From an uncultured Allobosea sp. (GTDB lineage Bacteria; Pseudomonadota; Alphaproteobacteria; Rhizobiales; Beijerinckiaceae), in the NCBI RefSeq assembly GCF_945957345.1, contig NZ_CAMFKW010000005.1, positions 1-64,000 on the forward strand: a DNA stretch of 64,000 bases, written 5' to 3'. Under the pieces are notes generated by a model. It did no database searches and was not told the DNA's origin. It saw only the letters and a list, made by a program, of their open reading frames with translations. Position 1 is the first letter of the stretch. Every line of letters begins with the position of its first letter. Shown here in pieces: positions 54,692-63,427 of this stretch. The position numbers were made by a program, and so were the translations under genes.

Positions 54692-55567
54692 TCAGTTCTG
54701 TACGGGAATGCTGTAGCGCTGGGCCAACACCGCGCTCATTGCTGAGACCAGCTCCCCGATGACGCCGCCTTTCTCCCAGGAATAGATCGAGACGACCATC
54801 GCCGGCTCCGTGCCGAAGGGGGCATAGAGCCTGACCCTGCGCCCAATTGTGGTGCCGATCGGGAGGAGCGAGAGCCCGAGCCCGGCCTCCACCGCGACGA
54901 CCACATTGTAGAGGCTGCTGCTCGACAGCGCGATGTACCAGCGCTGCCGCTCGCGCTCGATCCGCTCGAACATCGCGTCGCGATAGAGGCCGCCGGGCGG
55001 GAAGGTGACCAGCGGCAGCGGCTCCGGCCAGCTCTCGGGCGCGTCCGCGCTCTCGAACCAGGCCATCGCCTCGGGATAGCTCGCGCGGTGGTCGGAGCTG
55101 GCGGAGGGCTCCTTGACGATCACGATGTCGAACTCGCCGGCCCGGTAGCGCCGCATCAATTCGCGGCTGAGGCCTGCCACGACATCGAGCCGGATTTCCC
55201 GGTGATGCCGGGTGAAGTCGGCGAAGACCTGCGCCATGTTGCCGGTCACGATATCCTCGGGCACGCCGATGCGGATCGAGGCGGTGCCGGCGGAATCGCC
55301 CAGCATCGTTTCTGCCTCCTGCTGCAGCGTCAGGATGCGTCGGGCATAGCCGAGCAGGCGCTCGCCGGAGGCCGTGGCGCGGACCGGACGGGCGACGCGG
55401 TCGATCAATCCGCGCCCGACCGCCTCCTCCAGCCGAGCGAGCTGCTGGCTGATCGTCGATTGCGTCATGTTGAGCCGCTCGGCCGCCTGGGTGAAGCTGC
55501 CGGTATCGGCAATGGCGACGAAGGAGCGGAGCAGGCGGGGGTCGAGCATCGGAGCCGGTGGCCGCAT
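54692..55567 (-). CDS. LysR family transcriptional regulator
   Basis: A 291-residue regulator with the N-terminal winged helix (LLRSFVAIADTGSFTQAAERLNMTQSTISQQLARLEE, in parts) and a two-lobed effector domain from about residue 95 (ASIRIGVPEDIVTG). The start is MRPPAPMLD at 55567 or ATG 55549. It is divergent from the ankyrin-repeat gene and convergent with EamA; it might control either. Confidence 0.9.
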   Translation of the reverse strand: MRPPAPMLDPRLLRSFVAIADTGSFTQAAERLNMTQSTISQQLARLEEAVGRGLIDRVARPVRATASGERLLGYARRILTLQQEAETMLGDSAGTASIRIGVPEDIVTGNMAQVFADFTRHHREIRLDVVAGLSRELMRRYRAGEFDIVIVKEPSASSDHRASYPEAMAWFESADAPESWPEPLPLVTFPPGGLYRDAMFERIERERQRWYIALSSSSLYNVVVAVEAGLGLSLLPIGTTIGRRVRLYAPFGTEPAMVVSIYSWEKGGVIGELVSAMSAVLAQRYSIPVQN

Positions 55568-55740
55568 ATCTGAAGCGAGGATGCGCTGTATATTCGCAAA
55601 GCCACTGGATGATATCCAGATATTTAATTTTCAGATGGACGCCCCGCGCTCTATTCAGAGACCGGGGCGAGCTTGCTCGCCAGTCGACGGGGACGCCGCC
55701 GCGCCGGCCGATGCCGCCCGCGCCACGCAGGGAGACGGAA

Positions 55741-56412
55741 TTGACCCGCTTTTCGCCGATCCTCGCCTTCGTTCTTCTCCTGCTGGCCTTCAGCCCGCAG
55801 ACAGCCTTTGGACAAGCCATGACCGAGACCAGATTGCATGCCGCTGCGGCCAAGGATGATGTCGCCGCGATCAAGCGCCTTCTCGCCGAGGGCGTTGCCG
55901 TCGACGGGCGTGATAGCCGCGCCCAGACCGCCCTCCTGGTCGCGACACATGAGAACCGCGTCGCCGCCGCCCGCGCCCTGATCGAGGCCGGAGCGGACGT
56001 CAACGCCAAGGATGGGATGAACGACAGCCCGTACCTTTATGCCGGCGCGCGCGGCCACCTCGCCATTCTCAAGCTGACGCTTGAACATGGCGCCGATCTG
56101 AAGAGCACCAATCGCTATGGCGGCACGGCGTTGATCCCGGCCTGCGAGCGCGGCCATGTCGAGACGGTCCGCACCCTGATCGCGGCCGGCGTCAAGATCG
56201 ACCACATCAACAATCTCGGCTGGACCGGCCTGCTGGAGGCGATCATCCTCAGCGACGGCGGCGAGAAGCATCAGCAGATCGTCAAGGACCTGCTCGCGGC
56301 TGGCGCCGATGTGAATCTGGCTGATCGCGACGGCGTCACCCCGCTCCAGCATGCCCGCAGCCGTGGCCAGACGAAGATGCAGCAGATCCTGCTCGCCGCC
56401 GGCGGTCGCTGA
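55741..56412 (+). CDS. Secreted ankyrin-repeat protein, TTG start
   Basis: A 223-residue protein with a signal peptide (LTRFSPILAFVLLLLAFSPQ...GQA) and about five ankyrin repeats (LHAAAAKDDVAAIKRLLAEG; TALLVATHENRVAAARALIEAGADVN; YLYAGARGHLAILKLTLEHG; ...). It is probably periplasmic and binds a protein. The start is TTG 55741, six bases after AGGGAG; the first in-frame ATG upstream (55558) would overlap the divergent LysR gene. The deaminase gene begins 15 bases after its stop. Confidence 0.82.
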   Translation: MTRFSPILAFVLLLLAFSPQTAFGQAMTETRLHAAAAKDDVAAIKRLLAEGVAVDGRDSRAQTALLVATHENRVAAARALIEAGADVNAKDGMNDSPYLYAGARGHLAILKLTLEHGADLKSTNRYGGTALIPACERGHVETVRTLIAAGVKIDHINNLGWTGLLEAIILSDGGEKHQQIVKDLLAAGADVNLADRDGVTPLQHARSRGQTKMQQILLAAGGR

Positions 56413-56426
56413 GCGGGGGAGGGAGC

Positions 56427-56828
56427 ATGAGCCAGACCCAACGCTTTCTCTGCGAGGCGATCGAGCTCGCCCAGGCCAATATGGAGAAAGGCGGCCGGCC
56501 TTTCGGGGCCGTGGTCGTCCGGGCCGGCGAGGTCGTCGCGACCGGCGTCAACGAGATTATGGCGACCAACGACCCGACCGCCCATGCCGAGATGACGGCT
56601 TTGCGCGCGGCGAGCCGCAAGCTCGGCTCGCCGAGCCTCACCGGCTGTGCGGTCTATGCCAGCGGCCATCCCTGCCCGATGTGCATGGCGGCGATGCGGC
56701 TCTCAGGCGTCAGCGAGGTCTATTACGCCTATTCCAACGATGACGGCGCACCCTTCGGCCTGTCGACGGCGGCGATCTATGCCGATCTGGCGAAACCCTT
56801 CGCCGAGCAGTCGAAAGATCAGCTATAG
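56427..56828 (+). CDS. Nucleoside/guanine deaminase, C-terminus frameshifted
   Basis: A zinc cytidine-deaminase-fold enzyme. The core is intact: H53-A-E55 in PTAHAEMTAL and the zinc cysteines C83/C86 in HPCPMC; YYAYSNDDGAPFGLS is typical of guanine-deaminase-like proteins. The frame ends early at TAG 56826-56828 (133 residues). The +1 frame directly continues with the expected family tail, RPVRLETVPDLYAEWKRRQ, up to TAA at 56896-56898. Removing one A from AAA at 56814-56816 restores a 156-residue protein. AGGGAG precedes ATG 56427. Confidence 0.85.
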   Translation: MSQTQRFLCEAIELAQANMEKGGRPFGAVVVRAGEVVATGVNEIMATNDPTAHAEMTALRAASRKLGSPSLTGCAVYASGHPCPMCMAAMRLSGVSEVYYAYSNDDGAPFGLSTAAIYADLAKPFAEQSKDQL

Positions 56829-56902
56829 GCCTGTCCGTCTCGAAACCGTCCCCGATCTCTATGCGGAATGGAAACGGCGCCAGGCCGAGCCGGCCTAAAG
56901 TC

Positions 56903-58120
56903 ATGATCCCTGTACGATCCGGCGCGTCCCGCGCGCTGCTGCTCGCGGCCGTGGTGCTGGTCGGCCTGAACCTGCGCCCTTTCCTGACCGGCATCGGCCC
57001 GCTCGCGGCGGAGATCCGGGCCGCGACGGGCTTGGGTTTTGGCAGCCTCTCGCTGTTCACGCTGGTGCCGATGCTGCTGATGGGGCTTTGCGCCTTCGCC
57101 GGTCCGTGGCTCCAGCGCGCGCTCGGCGCGCGAGCGGCCGTCGTCGGCGCACTCTGCATCCTCTGTGCGGCGGCGGCCCTGCGGCTGGTCACGACGAGCG
57201 GCGAGGCGCTGATCGCGACGGCGGCTTTCTGTGGGCTCGGCGTCGCAGTGGTGCAGTCGGTCTTCCCCGGCATCGTCAAGGCCAAGTTCCCCGATCGGGT
57301 CGCGCTGGTGATGGGGCTTTATTCGGCAATGTTGATGGGCGGCGGTGCCTTGGGCGCGCAGCTCTCGCCGCTGATCGCTCAACAGACCGGAAGTTGGCAT
57401 CTCGGTTTGGGCTGGATCGCCCTGCCGGCAGCCTTGGCGGCCTTGATCTCGGCGGTGGCGCTGCCATCGGGCCGATCGGGGCAGGGCGGCGGCTTGCCGG
57501 CGCTGGCCTTGCTGCGTCGCCCGCGCAGTTGGCTCCTGATGATCTGCTTCGGGCTGGTGAATGGTGGCTATGCCTCCGTCGTCGCCTGGCTCGCGCCCGC
57601 CTATCAGGCGATGGGCTGGTCGGGGGCGCAGAGCGGCGGCCTCCTGGCGGTGATGGCGGCGAGCCAGGCCGTGGCGGCGCTCGGCATTCCCGCGCTGGCG
57701 GCCCGCAATCCCGATCGCCGCTTCTGGATCTGGTTCGCGCTCGCCTGCCAGGTCGTAGGCTTTGCCGGCCTCGCCTGGTGGCCGCTCGCCGCACCGACCG
57801 CTTGGGCCGTGGCGATCGGCGTCGGTTTGGGCGCCGGCTTCGCGCTCTTCATGATCGTGGCGCTCGACCATATCGACAATCCCGCCAATGCCGGCGCCCT
57901 CTCGGCTCTGATGCAGGGCGGCGGCTTCCTGATCTCCGCCATTCCGCCCTGGATCGTTGCGCTGCTGCGCGATGCCGGCGGCAGCTTCACCGCCGGCTGG
58001 CTGATGCATCTGGCCTGCGCCGTGCTGGCGGGGTTGATGGCACTGCGCATCGCGCCGCGCGGCTATGCCGGCGCGATGCGGCTGGCACCGGAGGCCGATC
58101 AGGCCTCGTCGCCGAGATAG
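56903..58120 (+). CDS. MFS transporter, CynX/NimT family
   Basis: A 405-residue transporter with about 12 helices. The opening LVGLNLRPFLTGIGPLAAEI and the SLSLFTLVPMLLMGLCAF segment are typical of the cyanate/2-nitroimidazole (CynX/NimT) group. ATG 56903 lies four bases after the stop of the restored deaminase reading frame, consistent with an operon. The substrate is unknown; a nucleobase or organic anion would fit the neighbours. It overlaps the convergent RidA gene by 22 bases at the 3' end. Confidence 0.86.
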   Translation: MIPVRSGASRALLLAAVVLVGLNLRPFLTGIGPLAAEIRAATGLGFGSLSLFTLVPMLLMGLCAFAGPWLQRALGARAAVVGALCILCAAAALRLVTTSGEALIATAAFCGLGVAVVQSVFPGIVKAKFPDRVALVMGLYSAMLMGGGALGAQLSPLIAQQTGSWHLGLGWIALPAALAALISAVALPSGRSGQGGGLPALALLRRPRSWLLMICFGLVNGGYASVVAWLAPAYQAMGWSGAQSGGLLAVMAASQAVAALGIPALAARNPDRRFWIWFALACQVVGFAGLAWWPLAAPTAWAVAIGVGLGAGFALFMIVALDHIDNPANAGALSALMQGGGFLISAIPPWIVALLRDAGGSFTAGWLMHLACAVLAGLMALRIAPRGYAGAMRLAPEADQASSPR

Positions 58121-58488
58121 GCGGTGGCATCGATCTCGACGAGGCAGTTCGGCGAGCCCAGCCCGTTGACGATGCAGGAGACGCGATGCGGCGTCGCCTC
58201 GGCGAAGTTGGCGAAATAGACCTCGTTCATCGGCTCCCAATAGGCGCGGTCGGTGACATAGACCGTGCATTTCACGACATCGTCGAGGCTGCCGCCGGCC
58301 TTTTCGAGCAGCGCCTTGATATTGTCGATGCATTGCTGGGTCTGCGCGCGGGGATCGCCGATCGCGAGCTTGCCGTCCTTGTCGGTCCCGACGCAGCAGA
58401 CGAACATAAAGCCGCCGGCGACGGTCGCCTGGGCGAAGGGCAGACGCCCCTTGTGGACGCGGTCCGAGGTGATGATGCGCTTGGGCAT
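58099..58488 (-). CDS. RidA family protein
   Basis: A 129-residue protein of the RidA/YjgF family, enamine/imine deaminases that clear reactive 2-aminoacrylate or act in pyrimidine breakdown. Seen: FVCCVGTDKDGKLAIGDPRAQT and the C-terminal SPNCLVEIDATAYLG. The usual arginine of archetypal RidA (in the C-terminal R-x-x-v-E motif) is replaced here by Asn/Cys (SPNCLVE), so it may belong to a non-deaminating subgroup. Its last 22 bases overlap the convergent MFS gene. Confidence 0.86.
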   Translation of the reverse strand: MPKRIITSDRVHKGRLPFAQATVAGGFMFVCCVGTDKDGKLAIGDPRAQTQQCIDNIKALLEKAGGSLDDVVKCTVYVTDRAYWEPMNEVYFANFAEATPHRVSCIVNGLGSPNCLVEIDATAYLGDEA

Positions 58489-58615
58489 GACAGGCTCCGT
58501 CAGTAACGATCCACCCTAGGGGGCAGCCCGGCGCAGCGGAATGCGACCGGCTGGCAAAGGAGTGATGCCGTCAGTGAAGACTGTTGGAGCCAGTCGCTTA
58601 TCTTATGAGGGAGGC

Positions 58616-58690
58616 TGGTGCTGCGAGAGAGGATTGAACTCTCGACCTCTCCATTACCAATGGAGTGCTCTACCACTGAGCTACCGCAGC
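58616..58690 (-). tRNA. tRNA-Thr (anticodon GGT)
   Basis: Reading the minus strand from 58690: acceptor GCTGCGG, D-arm GCTC-AGTGGTA-GAGC, anticodon arm CTCCA-TTGGTAA-TGGAG with anticodon GGT, T-arm GAGAG-TTCAATC-CTCTC, acceptor TCGCAGC (one G-U pair), discriminator A. CCA is encoded (58618-58616). All four arms pair, so this is a functional threonine tRNA decoding ACC and ACT. Confidence 0.97.
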
Positions 58691-58801
58691 AGGTCCGGCG
58701 GCCGGGGCGTTCGCGGTTGCTCTGAGGCGGTTGCGGGCGCTGGCGTCGTTCCGAAGCGGCGCCCTGATGCCACAACCTTGTGACGGACGCAACCCGCTCG
58801 A

Positions 58802-59509
58802 TCAATCCGGCAGCAATAACCGTGGATCGATCCGGAAGAGCCGGCCGTCGCCGAGGAGATGCGCGCTCAAGCCTGCGTGAAAGAGCGGCCGGAAAGCGGC
58901 GTCGCGCAGGTTGAGGCCACCGGCATAGGCGCCCATCGCCGGCATCACGCAGCGCCGTGCCGACACCGCGAAACAGCGCCGCCGGATCGCCCGTCCGCGC
59001 ATCCTGACCTTCGCGGCGGGATGCAGATGCCCAGCGATCTCGTATCCGCCCTCGGAGTCGGTTGGCTCATGGCGCAGCGTCACGCCGGCGAGCACGATCT
59101 CCGCCGTACTCTCGCCGCCCATGGCGCGGCTGATCGCCGGATCGTGGTTCCCCGTGATCCAGAGCCAGTCACGCCCCTGCTGCAGGGCGGCAAGCGCGGC
59201 GCGCATCTCCGGCGCGAGGCGATTTTCGGCATCGCGGTCATGGAAGCTGTCGCCGAGCGCGATCACGCGGGCGGGCTGATGGCGCTGGATCGCGGCGGCG
59301 AGTGCGGCGATCGTCGCGGTCGAATCATAGGGCGGCAGCATTACGCCGCGCGCCGCATAGGCCGAACCTTTCTCCAGATGCAGGTCCGCGACGACGAGCG
59401 TGCGCTCCTCCGGCAGCCAGAGCGCGCCCGAGAGATCGGGCACGAGCGCGAGCCGGCCCAGCATGAAGGCCTCGCTCGTCTTCGCTGGAACTGCCGCTGC
59501 AGCCGTCAC
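58802..59509 (-). CDS. pdeM: Ligase-associated DNA damage response endonuclease PdeM
   Basis: A 235-residue calcineurin-like metallophosphoesterase. Motifs: VVADLHLEKG, ALGDSFHDR, ITGNHDP, and IAGHLHPA, the four metal-binding blocks. It belongs to the bacterial set of nuclease, Lhr-type helicase, MBL exonuclease and ATP-dependent ligase. Its start overlaps the helicase stop by four bases (ATGA), and the exonuclease is found at 63.4 kb. Confidence 0.9.
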   Translation of the reverse strand: MTAAAAVPAKTSEAFMLGRLALVPDLSGALWLPEERTLVVADLHLEKGSAYAARGVMLPPYDSTATIAALAAAIQRHQPARVIALGDSFHDRDAENRLAPEMRAALAALQQGRDWLWITGNHDPAISRAMGGESTAEIVLAGVTLRHEPTDSEGGYEIAGHLHPAAKVRMRGRAIRRRCFAVSARRCVMPAMGAYAGGLNLRDAAFRPLFHAGLSAHLLGDGRLFRIDPRLLLPD

Positions 59510-61992
59510 GCCATCGCCTCTTCCGTCAGCATCGCCTCTGCTTCCGCCAGGATCTCGTCCGCCGCCTCGCCATAAACCGCCTCGCGCCCGATCTCGAGCA
59601 TCACCGAGACACCGAGCGGCGAGACATGGTCGAGCGGCTGGTGCACGATTCGGCCGCTGATCCGTGTCAGCATCTCACCAAGCCGGCGAATGTCGAGCAG
59701 GCCTGTCGCCGCATCGGCGCGAGCCGCCTTGAGCAGGATATGGTCGGGCTCGTGCCGGCGCAGCACGTCGTAGACGAGATCTGTCGAGATCGTCACCTGC
59801 CGCCCGCTTTTCTCCTGGCCGGGGAAGCGGCGCTCGATCAGGCCGCCGATGATGGCGCAGGAGCGGAAGGTGCGCTTCATCAGCGCCGATTCCGCCATCC
59901 AGTCCTCCAGGTCGTCGCCGAGCATGTCCTGTGAAAACAGTTCGTCGAGATCGAGCGCGCCGCGCGCGATCGCTGCGGTCATGTCGCCGAGCGTCCAGCA
60001 GGCCATGCCGTAATCGTTGCAGACGAAGCCAAGCGGGCGCATCCGGGCGCGCTCCAGCCGGCGCGTCAGCAGCATGCCGAGCGTCTGGTGGGCGAGCCGG
60101 CCCTCGAACGGATAGGCGACGAGATAGAAGCGCCCGCCGCGCGGAAAGGTCTCGACCAGCAATTCGCCCGGCTGGGGCAGGCGCGAGACCCGCGTCTGCG
60201 CATGCAGCCAGGCCGAGACCTCCTCCGGCAGCGTGCGCCAGAGGCTGGGCGAGGCCAGGATGGCGCGCACGCGGGCCGCGAGGAAGGTCGAGAGCGGGAA
60301 CTTGCCGCCGTCATAGGAGGGGATTTTCGGGTCGGTTCCGGCTGCCGCACGCGAGCAGACCGCCTCGTTTTCGACGATGCCCTCGAAGCGCAGCACCTCG
60401 CCGGCGAAGACGAAAGTGTCGCCCGACACCATGGTCTCGGCGAAATATTCCTCGATCTCGCCGAGCACACGCCCGCCGCGCATGATCATGCCGGGCTGAC
60501 CCGGCTTTCCGGCGCGCGCCCGGCCGAGCCGGACCTTCAGCATCGTCGCCTCGACGATCGTGCCGACATTCATGCGGTATTGCTGGATCACGCGCGCGTT
60601 GCTGGCGCGCCAGAGGCCGGCCTTGTCCTCCCTCAGCTTGGCGAAGCGCTCATAGCTCTTCAACGCATAGCCGCCGGTCGCGACGAAATTCACGACGGCG
60701 TCGAAATCCTCGCGGGTGAGTTCGGCGTAAGGCGAGGCCGTGCGGACCTCCTCGTAGAGCGCATTGGCCTCGAACCCATCCGAGCAGGCGACACCGAGGA
60801 CATGCTGGGCGAGCACGTCAAGCGCGCCGATGCGTGGCGGCGGCGTGTCCTGCGCCGCTTCATGCACGGCTTCCAGCGCGGCGCGGCATTCCAGCAATTC
60901 GAAGCGGTTGGACGGCACCAATAGCGCCTCGGAAGGTTCATCCATGCGGTGGTTGGAGCGGCCGATGCGCTGGATCAGGCGACTCGCGCCCTTGGGCGCG
61001 CCGAGATTGACGACGAGATCGACATCGCCCCAGTCGATGCCGAGATCGAGCGTCGCGGTGCAGACCACGGCCTTGAGCCGCCCGTCCGCCATCGCCGCCT
61101 CGACCTTGCGGCGCTGCTGGGCGTCGAGCGAGCCGTGATGCAGCGCGATCGGCAGGTTGTCGTCGTTGAGGTTCCACAGCGCCTGGAAGGCGAATTCCGC
61201 CTGCATCCGCGTGTTGACGAAGACGAGGGTCAATTTGTGCGTGCGGATGGCCTGATAGACCTCGACCATCGCATGCAGCGTGGTGTGCCCGGCGATCGGC
61301 AGGTTGCGTTCCGTGTCGAGGATGCCGATGCGCGGTTTGGCGCCGCCCGCGACCGTGACGAGCCCGGCTGGTGTCTCAGCGCCACCGAGATAGCGCTGGA
61401 GATCGGCGGGCTCGCGCACCGTCGCCGAGAGGCCTACGGCCGAGACCTGTGGCGCCAGCGCCTTCAGCCGCGCGAGATCGAGCGCCAGCAGGTCGCCACG
61501 CTTGGAGGTGACCAGCGCATGCAACTCGTCGAGCACGATGCGGCGCAAGGATGAGAAGAACGGCGCGGCGTCGCGATGCGAGACCAGCAGCGCGAGCTGT
61601 TCCGGCGTCGTCAGCAGGATATCCGGCGGGCGCTGGATCTGGCGTACGCGCTTGGCGGCGGAGGTATCGCCTGTGCGCGTCTCGATGGTGATCGGCAGAC
61701 CCATCTCGCGCACGGGCGCTTCGAGATTGCGGGCGATGTCGACGGCGAGCGCCTTCAGCGGCGAGATATAGAGCGTGTGCAAACCGTCATGCCGGCCCTT
61801 CCGCTCGGCCAGCTCGACCAGCGAGGGCAGGAAGCCGGCGAGCGTCTTGCCGGCACCGGTCGGCGCGACCAGCAGGGTCGAGCGTCCGGCGCGGGCTTCC
61901 TCCAGCAAGGCGAGCTGATGCGGCCGCACGCTCCATCCGCGCCCGGCGAACCAGGCCTCGAAGGTAGGAGGGAGCGGAGAGGGGGCGGCCAT
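59506..61992 (-). CDS. Ligase-associated DNA damage response DEXH-box helicase (Lhr-type)
   Basis: An 828-residue superfamily 2 DNA helicase. Motif I LLVAPTGAGKTLAGF, motif II VLDELHAL, the C-terminal motifs ATLDLGIDWGDVDLVVN and LIQRIGRSNHRMDEP, and the Lhr-type C-terminal extension are present. ATG 61992 gives a normal N-terminus (MAAPSPLPPTFEAWFAGRGW); the frame runs on to 62148 with unlike sequence. It is translationally coupled to pdeM. Confidence 0.92.
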   Translation of the reverse strand: MAAPSPLPPTFEAWFAGRGWSVRPHQLALLEEARAGRSTLLVAPTGAGKTLAGFLPSLVELAERKGRHDGLHTLYISPLKALAVDIARNLEAPVREMGLPITIETRTGDTSAAKRVRQIQRPPDILLTTPEQLALLVSHRDAAPFFSSLRRIVLDELHALVTSKRGDLLALDLARLKALAPQVSAVGLSATVREPADLQRYLGGAETPAGLVTVAGGAKPRIGILDTERNLPIAGHTTLHAMVEVYQAIRTHKLTLVFVNTRMQAEFAFQALWNLNDDNLPIALHHGSLDAQQRRKVEAAMADGRLKAVVCTATLDLGIDWGDVDLVVNLGAPKGASRLIQRIGRSNHRMDEPSEALLVPSNRFELLECRAALEAVHEAAQDTPPPRIGALDVLAQHVLGVACSDGFEANALYEEVRTASPYAELTREDFDAVVNFVATGGYALKSYERFAKLREDKAGLWRASNARVIQQYRMNVGTIVEATMLKVRLGRARAGKPGQPGMIMRGGRVLGEIEEYFAETMVSGDTFVFAGEVLRFEGIVENEAVCSRAAAGTDPKIPSYDGGKFPLSTFLAARVRAILASPSLWRTLPEEVSAWLHAQTRVSRLPQPGELLVETFPRGGRFYLVAYPFEGRLAHQTLGMLLTRRLERARMRPLGFVCNDYGMACWTLGDMTAAIARGALDLDELFSQDMLGDDLEDWMAESALMKRTFRSCAIIGGLIERRFPGQEKSGRQVTISTDLVYDVLRRHEPDHILLKAARADAATGLLDIRRLGEMLTRISGRIVHQPLDHVSPLGVSVMLEIGREAVYGEAADEILAEAEAMLTEEAMA

Positions 61993-62179
61993 GGCGGCCG
62001 AAGATAGGGTGCGGCGCGGGAGAACGAAAGGGGAATAAAGGGGCTTGTGATTACAGCCGCTGGTAAAGTCGAGTGCCGAATCCTGCGGAGTGCCGTAATG
62101 TCTGCTCACGGCCCCGTTGCGGACGTTGCGCCGGTCCCAAGCCCTCAAGGCAGTCAGCGCGATCTCCGCAGAGTTTGCA

Positions 62180-62341
62180 TTAGTCGGTCCTTTTTTCTAT
62201 TTTCTCAAGATAGATGAACATCGGAACTCCGACGCCAAACATCAGCATCATCGGCCATAACGGGCTAAAACTCGGGAAGAAAGTCACGTAAGCAACGCTG
62301 ACTAGAACCGTCCAAATTAGGCACACCACCCACGGCAGCAT
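62180..62341 (-). CDS. Small two-helix membrane protein (53 residues)
   Basis: ATG 62341 (minus) has CCGGAG seven bases upstream. The product starts MLPWVVCLIWTVLVSVAYVT, has a second helix (about 29-45, with PMMLMFGVGVPMF) and a charged tail LEKIEKRTD. Base use is AT-richer than all neighbours (codons such as CTA, ATT, ATA, TTA, AAA), suggesting transferred DNA or relaxed selection. No family recognised. It lies between the methyltransferase and helicase genes, on the same strand, with 102 bases of non-coding DNA before it. Confidence 0.5.
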   Translation of the reverse strand: MLPWVVCLIWTVLVSVAYVTFFPSFSPLWPMMLMFGVGVPMFIYLEKIEKRTD

Positions 62342-62444
62342 CGCTGTACTCCGGCTGAACTCTTTTCATTGTCCGGGGAAAGCTCTAATTTCCGGTTGCG
62401 GCTGAGCGTAACATGTCCGCAAACGACCTAAAACGGACTCTTCC

Positions 62445-63404
62445 TTAACGCTTCTCCGCCACCACCAGCAGCCCCGGCACGGGCGCGCCGCGATCCTGCC
62501 GCGTGCTGGCGGGCTCGACGAGTACGGGGGTGAGCCCGGCTTCCACGAGCCGCTCCTTGAGCCAGCCTTCCGCATGCGCGAACCGCCTGTCATCGCCCAC
62601 CACGACGCCGTCGCCGTCATGGCTCTGCACCGTGAAGGCGAGCAGCCCGTCCGGTTCGAGCACCCGCGCGCTCTGAGCGAAGCAGGGGGCGAGTTCGCCG
62701 AGATAGACGAAGACATCGGCCGCGACGACGAGATCGGCCGAGGCGTCCGGCCGGCTGGTCAGGAAGGCTGTCAGCCCCGCGACGGCGAGCTTGTCGTAGA
62801 GCGGCGTGCCGTCCGGCGCGAGCTTGGTCCGAGCCCGCTCGATCATGCGCGGCGAGAGATCGCAGCCGGCGATGAAGCCACTCTGCTCGTGGATCGCTTC
62901 ACCCATCAGCCCGGTGCCGCAGCCGAGATCGTAGACGACGTCGAACCGGAAGGGCCGGCCGGCGTTGCTGCAGCAGCGGACGAGCGCCGCCTTGAGCAGG
63001 TCGGGCGCGTGGTAGTGCAGGGTTTGCGTGAGATGGCTGTCGAAACGATCGGCATAGGCGTCGAACAGCGCGCCGGAGAAATTTTCGGAGGTCGCCTGCT
63101 CGGCCGACATCGCGCCGATGCGCGCGAGGTCGAGCCGGGCCCCGAAATGGTCATTGGGGTCGAGATCGAGGCATTGCCGCCAGGCGGTGGCGGCGTCCTC
63201 CTTGTGGCCGAGCGCCTCCTGCGCCAGTCCATAGAGATGCCAGGCCGCTGTGAAGTGATAGGCCTGCGACAGGGTCTGGTCGAGGATGTCGACGGCCGCT
63301 TGCGCGTCCCCGTCCTTAAGCGCAGCCTCGGCCCAGCCATAGCGGCGGTCGAGCACGGGGTCGCCGGACGAGGCGAAATGCGTGGTCGAGCCTGTATCGG
63401 TCAT
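62445..63404 (-). CDS. Class I SAM-dependent methyltransferase with N-terminal TPRs
   Basis: A 319-residue protein. Residues about 20-95 form tetratricopeptide-like repeats (WAEAALKDGDAQAAVDILDQ; YGLAQEALGHKEDAATAWRQCLDLDPND). The methyltransferase domain follows, with motif I VYDLGCGTGLMGEAI, motif II-like GCDLSPRMIERAR and ADVFVYLG. The substrate is likely a protein or small molecule bound by the TPRs; unknown. It is divergent from the exonuclease gene, 23 bases apart. Confidence 0.88.
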   Translation of the reverse strand: MTDTGSTTHFASSGDPVLDRRYGWAEAALKDGDAQAAVDILDQTLSQAYHFTAAWHLYGLAQEALGHKEDAATAWRQCLDLDPNDHFGARLDLARIGAMSAEQATSENFSGALFDAYADRFDSHLTQTLHYHAPDLLKAALVRCCSNAGRPFRFDVVYDLGCGTGLMGEAIHEQSGFIAGCDLSPRMIERARTKLAPDGTPLYDKLAVAGLTAFLTSRPDASADLVVAADVFVYLGELAPCFAQSARVLEPDGLLAFTVQSHDGDGVVVGDDRRFAHAEGWLKERLVEAGLTPVLVEPASTRQDRGAPVPGLLVVAEKR

Positions 63405-63427
63405 ACCGACCGATCTAGCCCAGGAGT

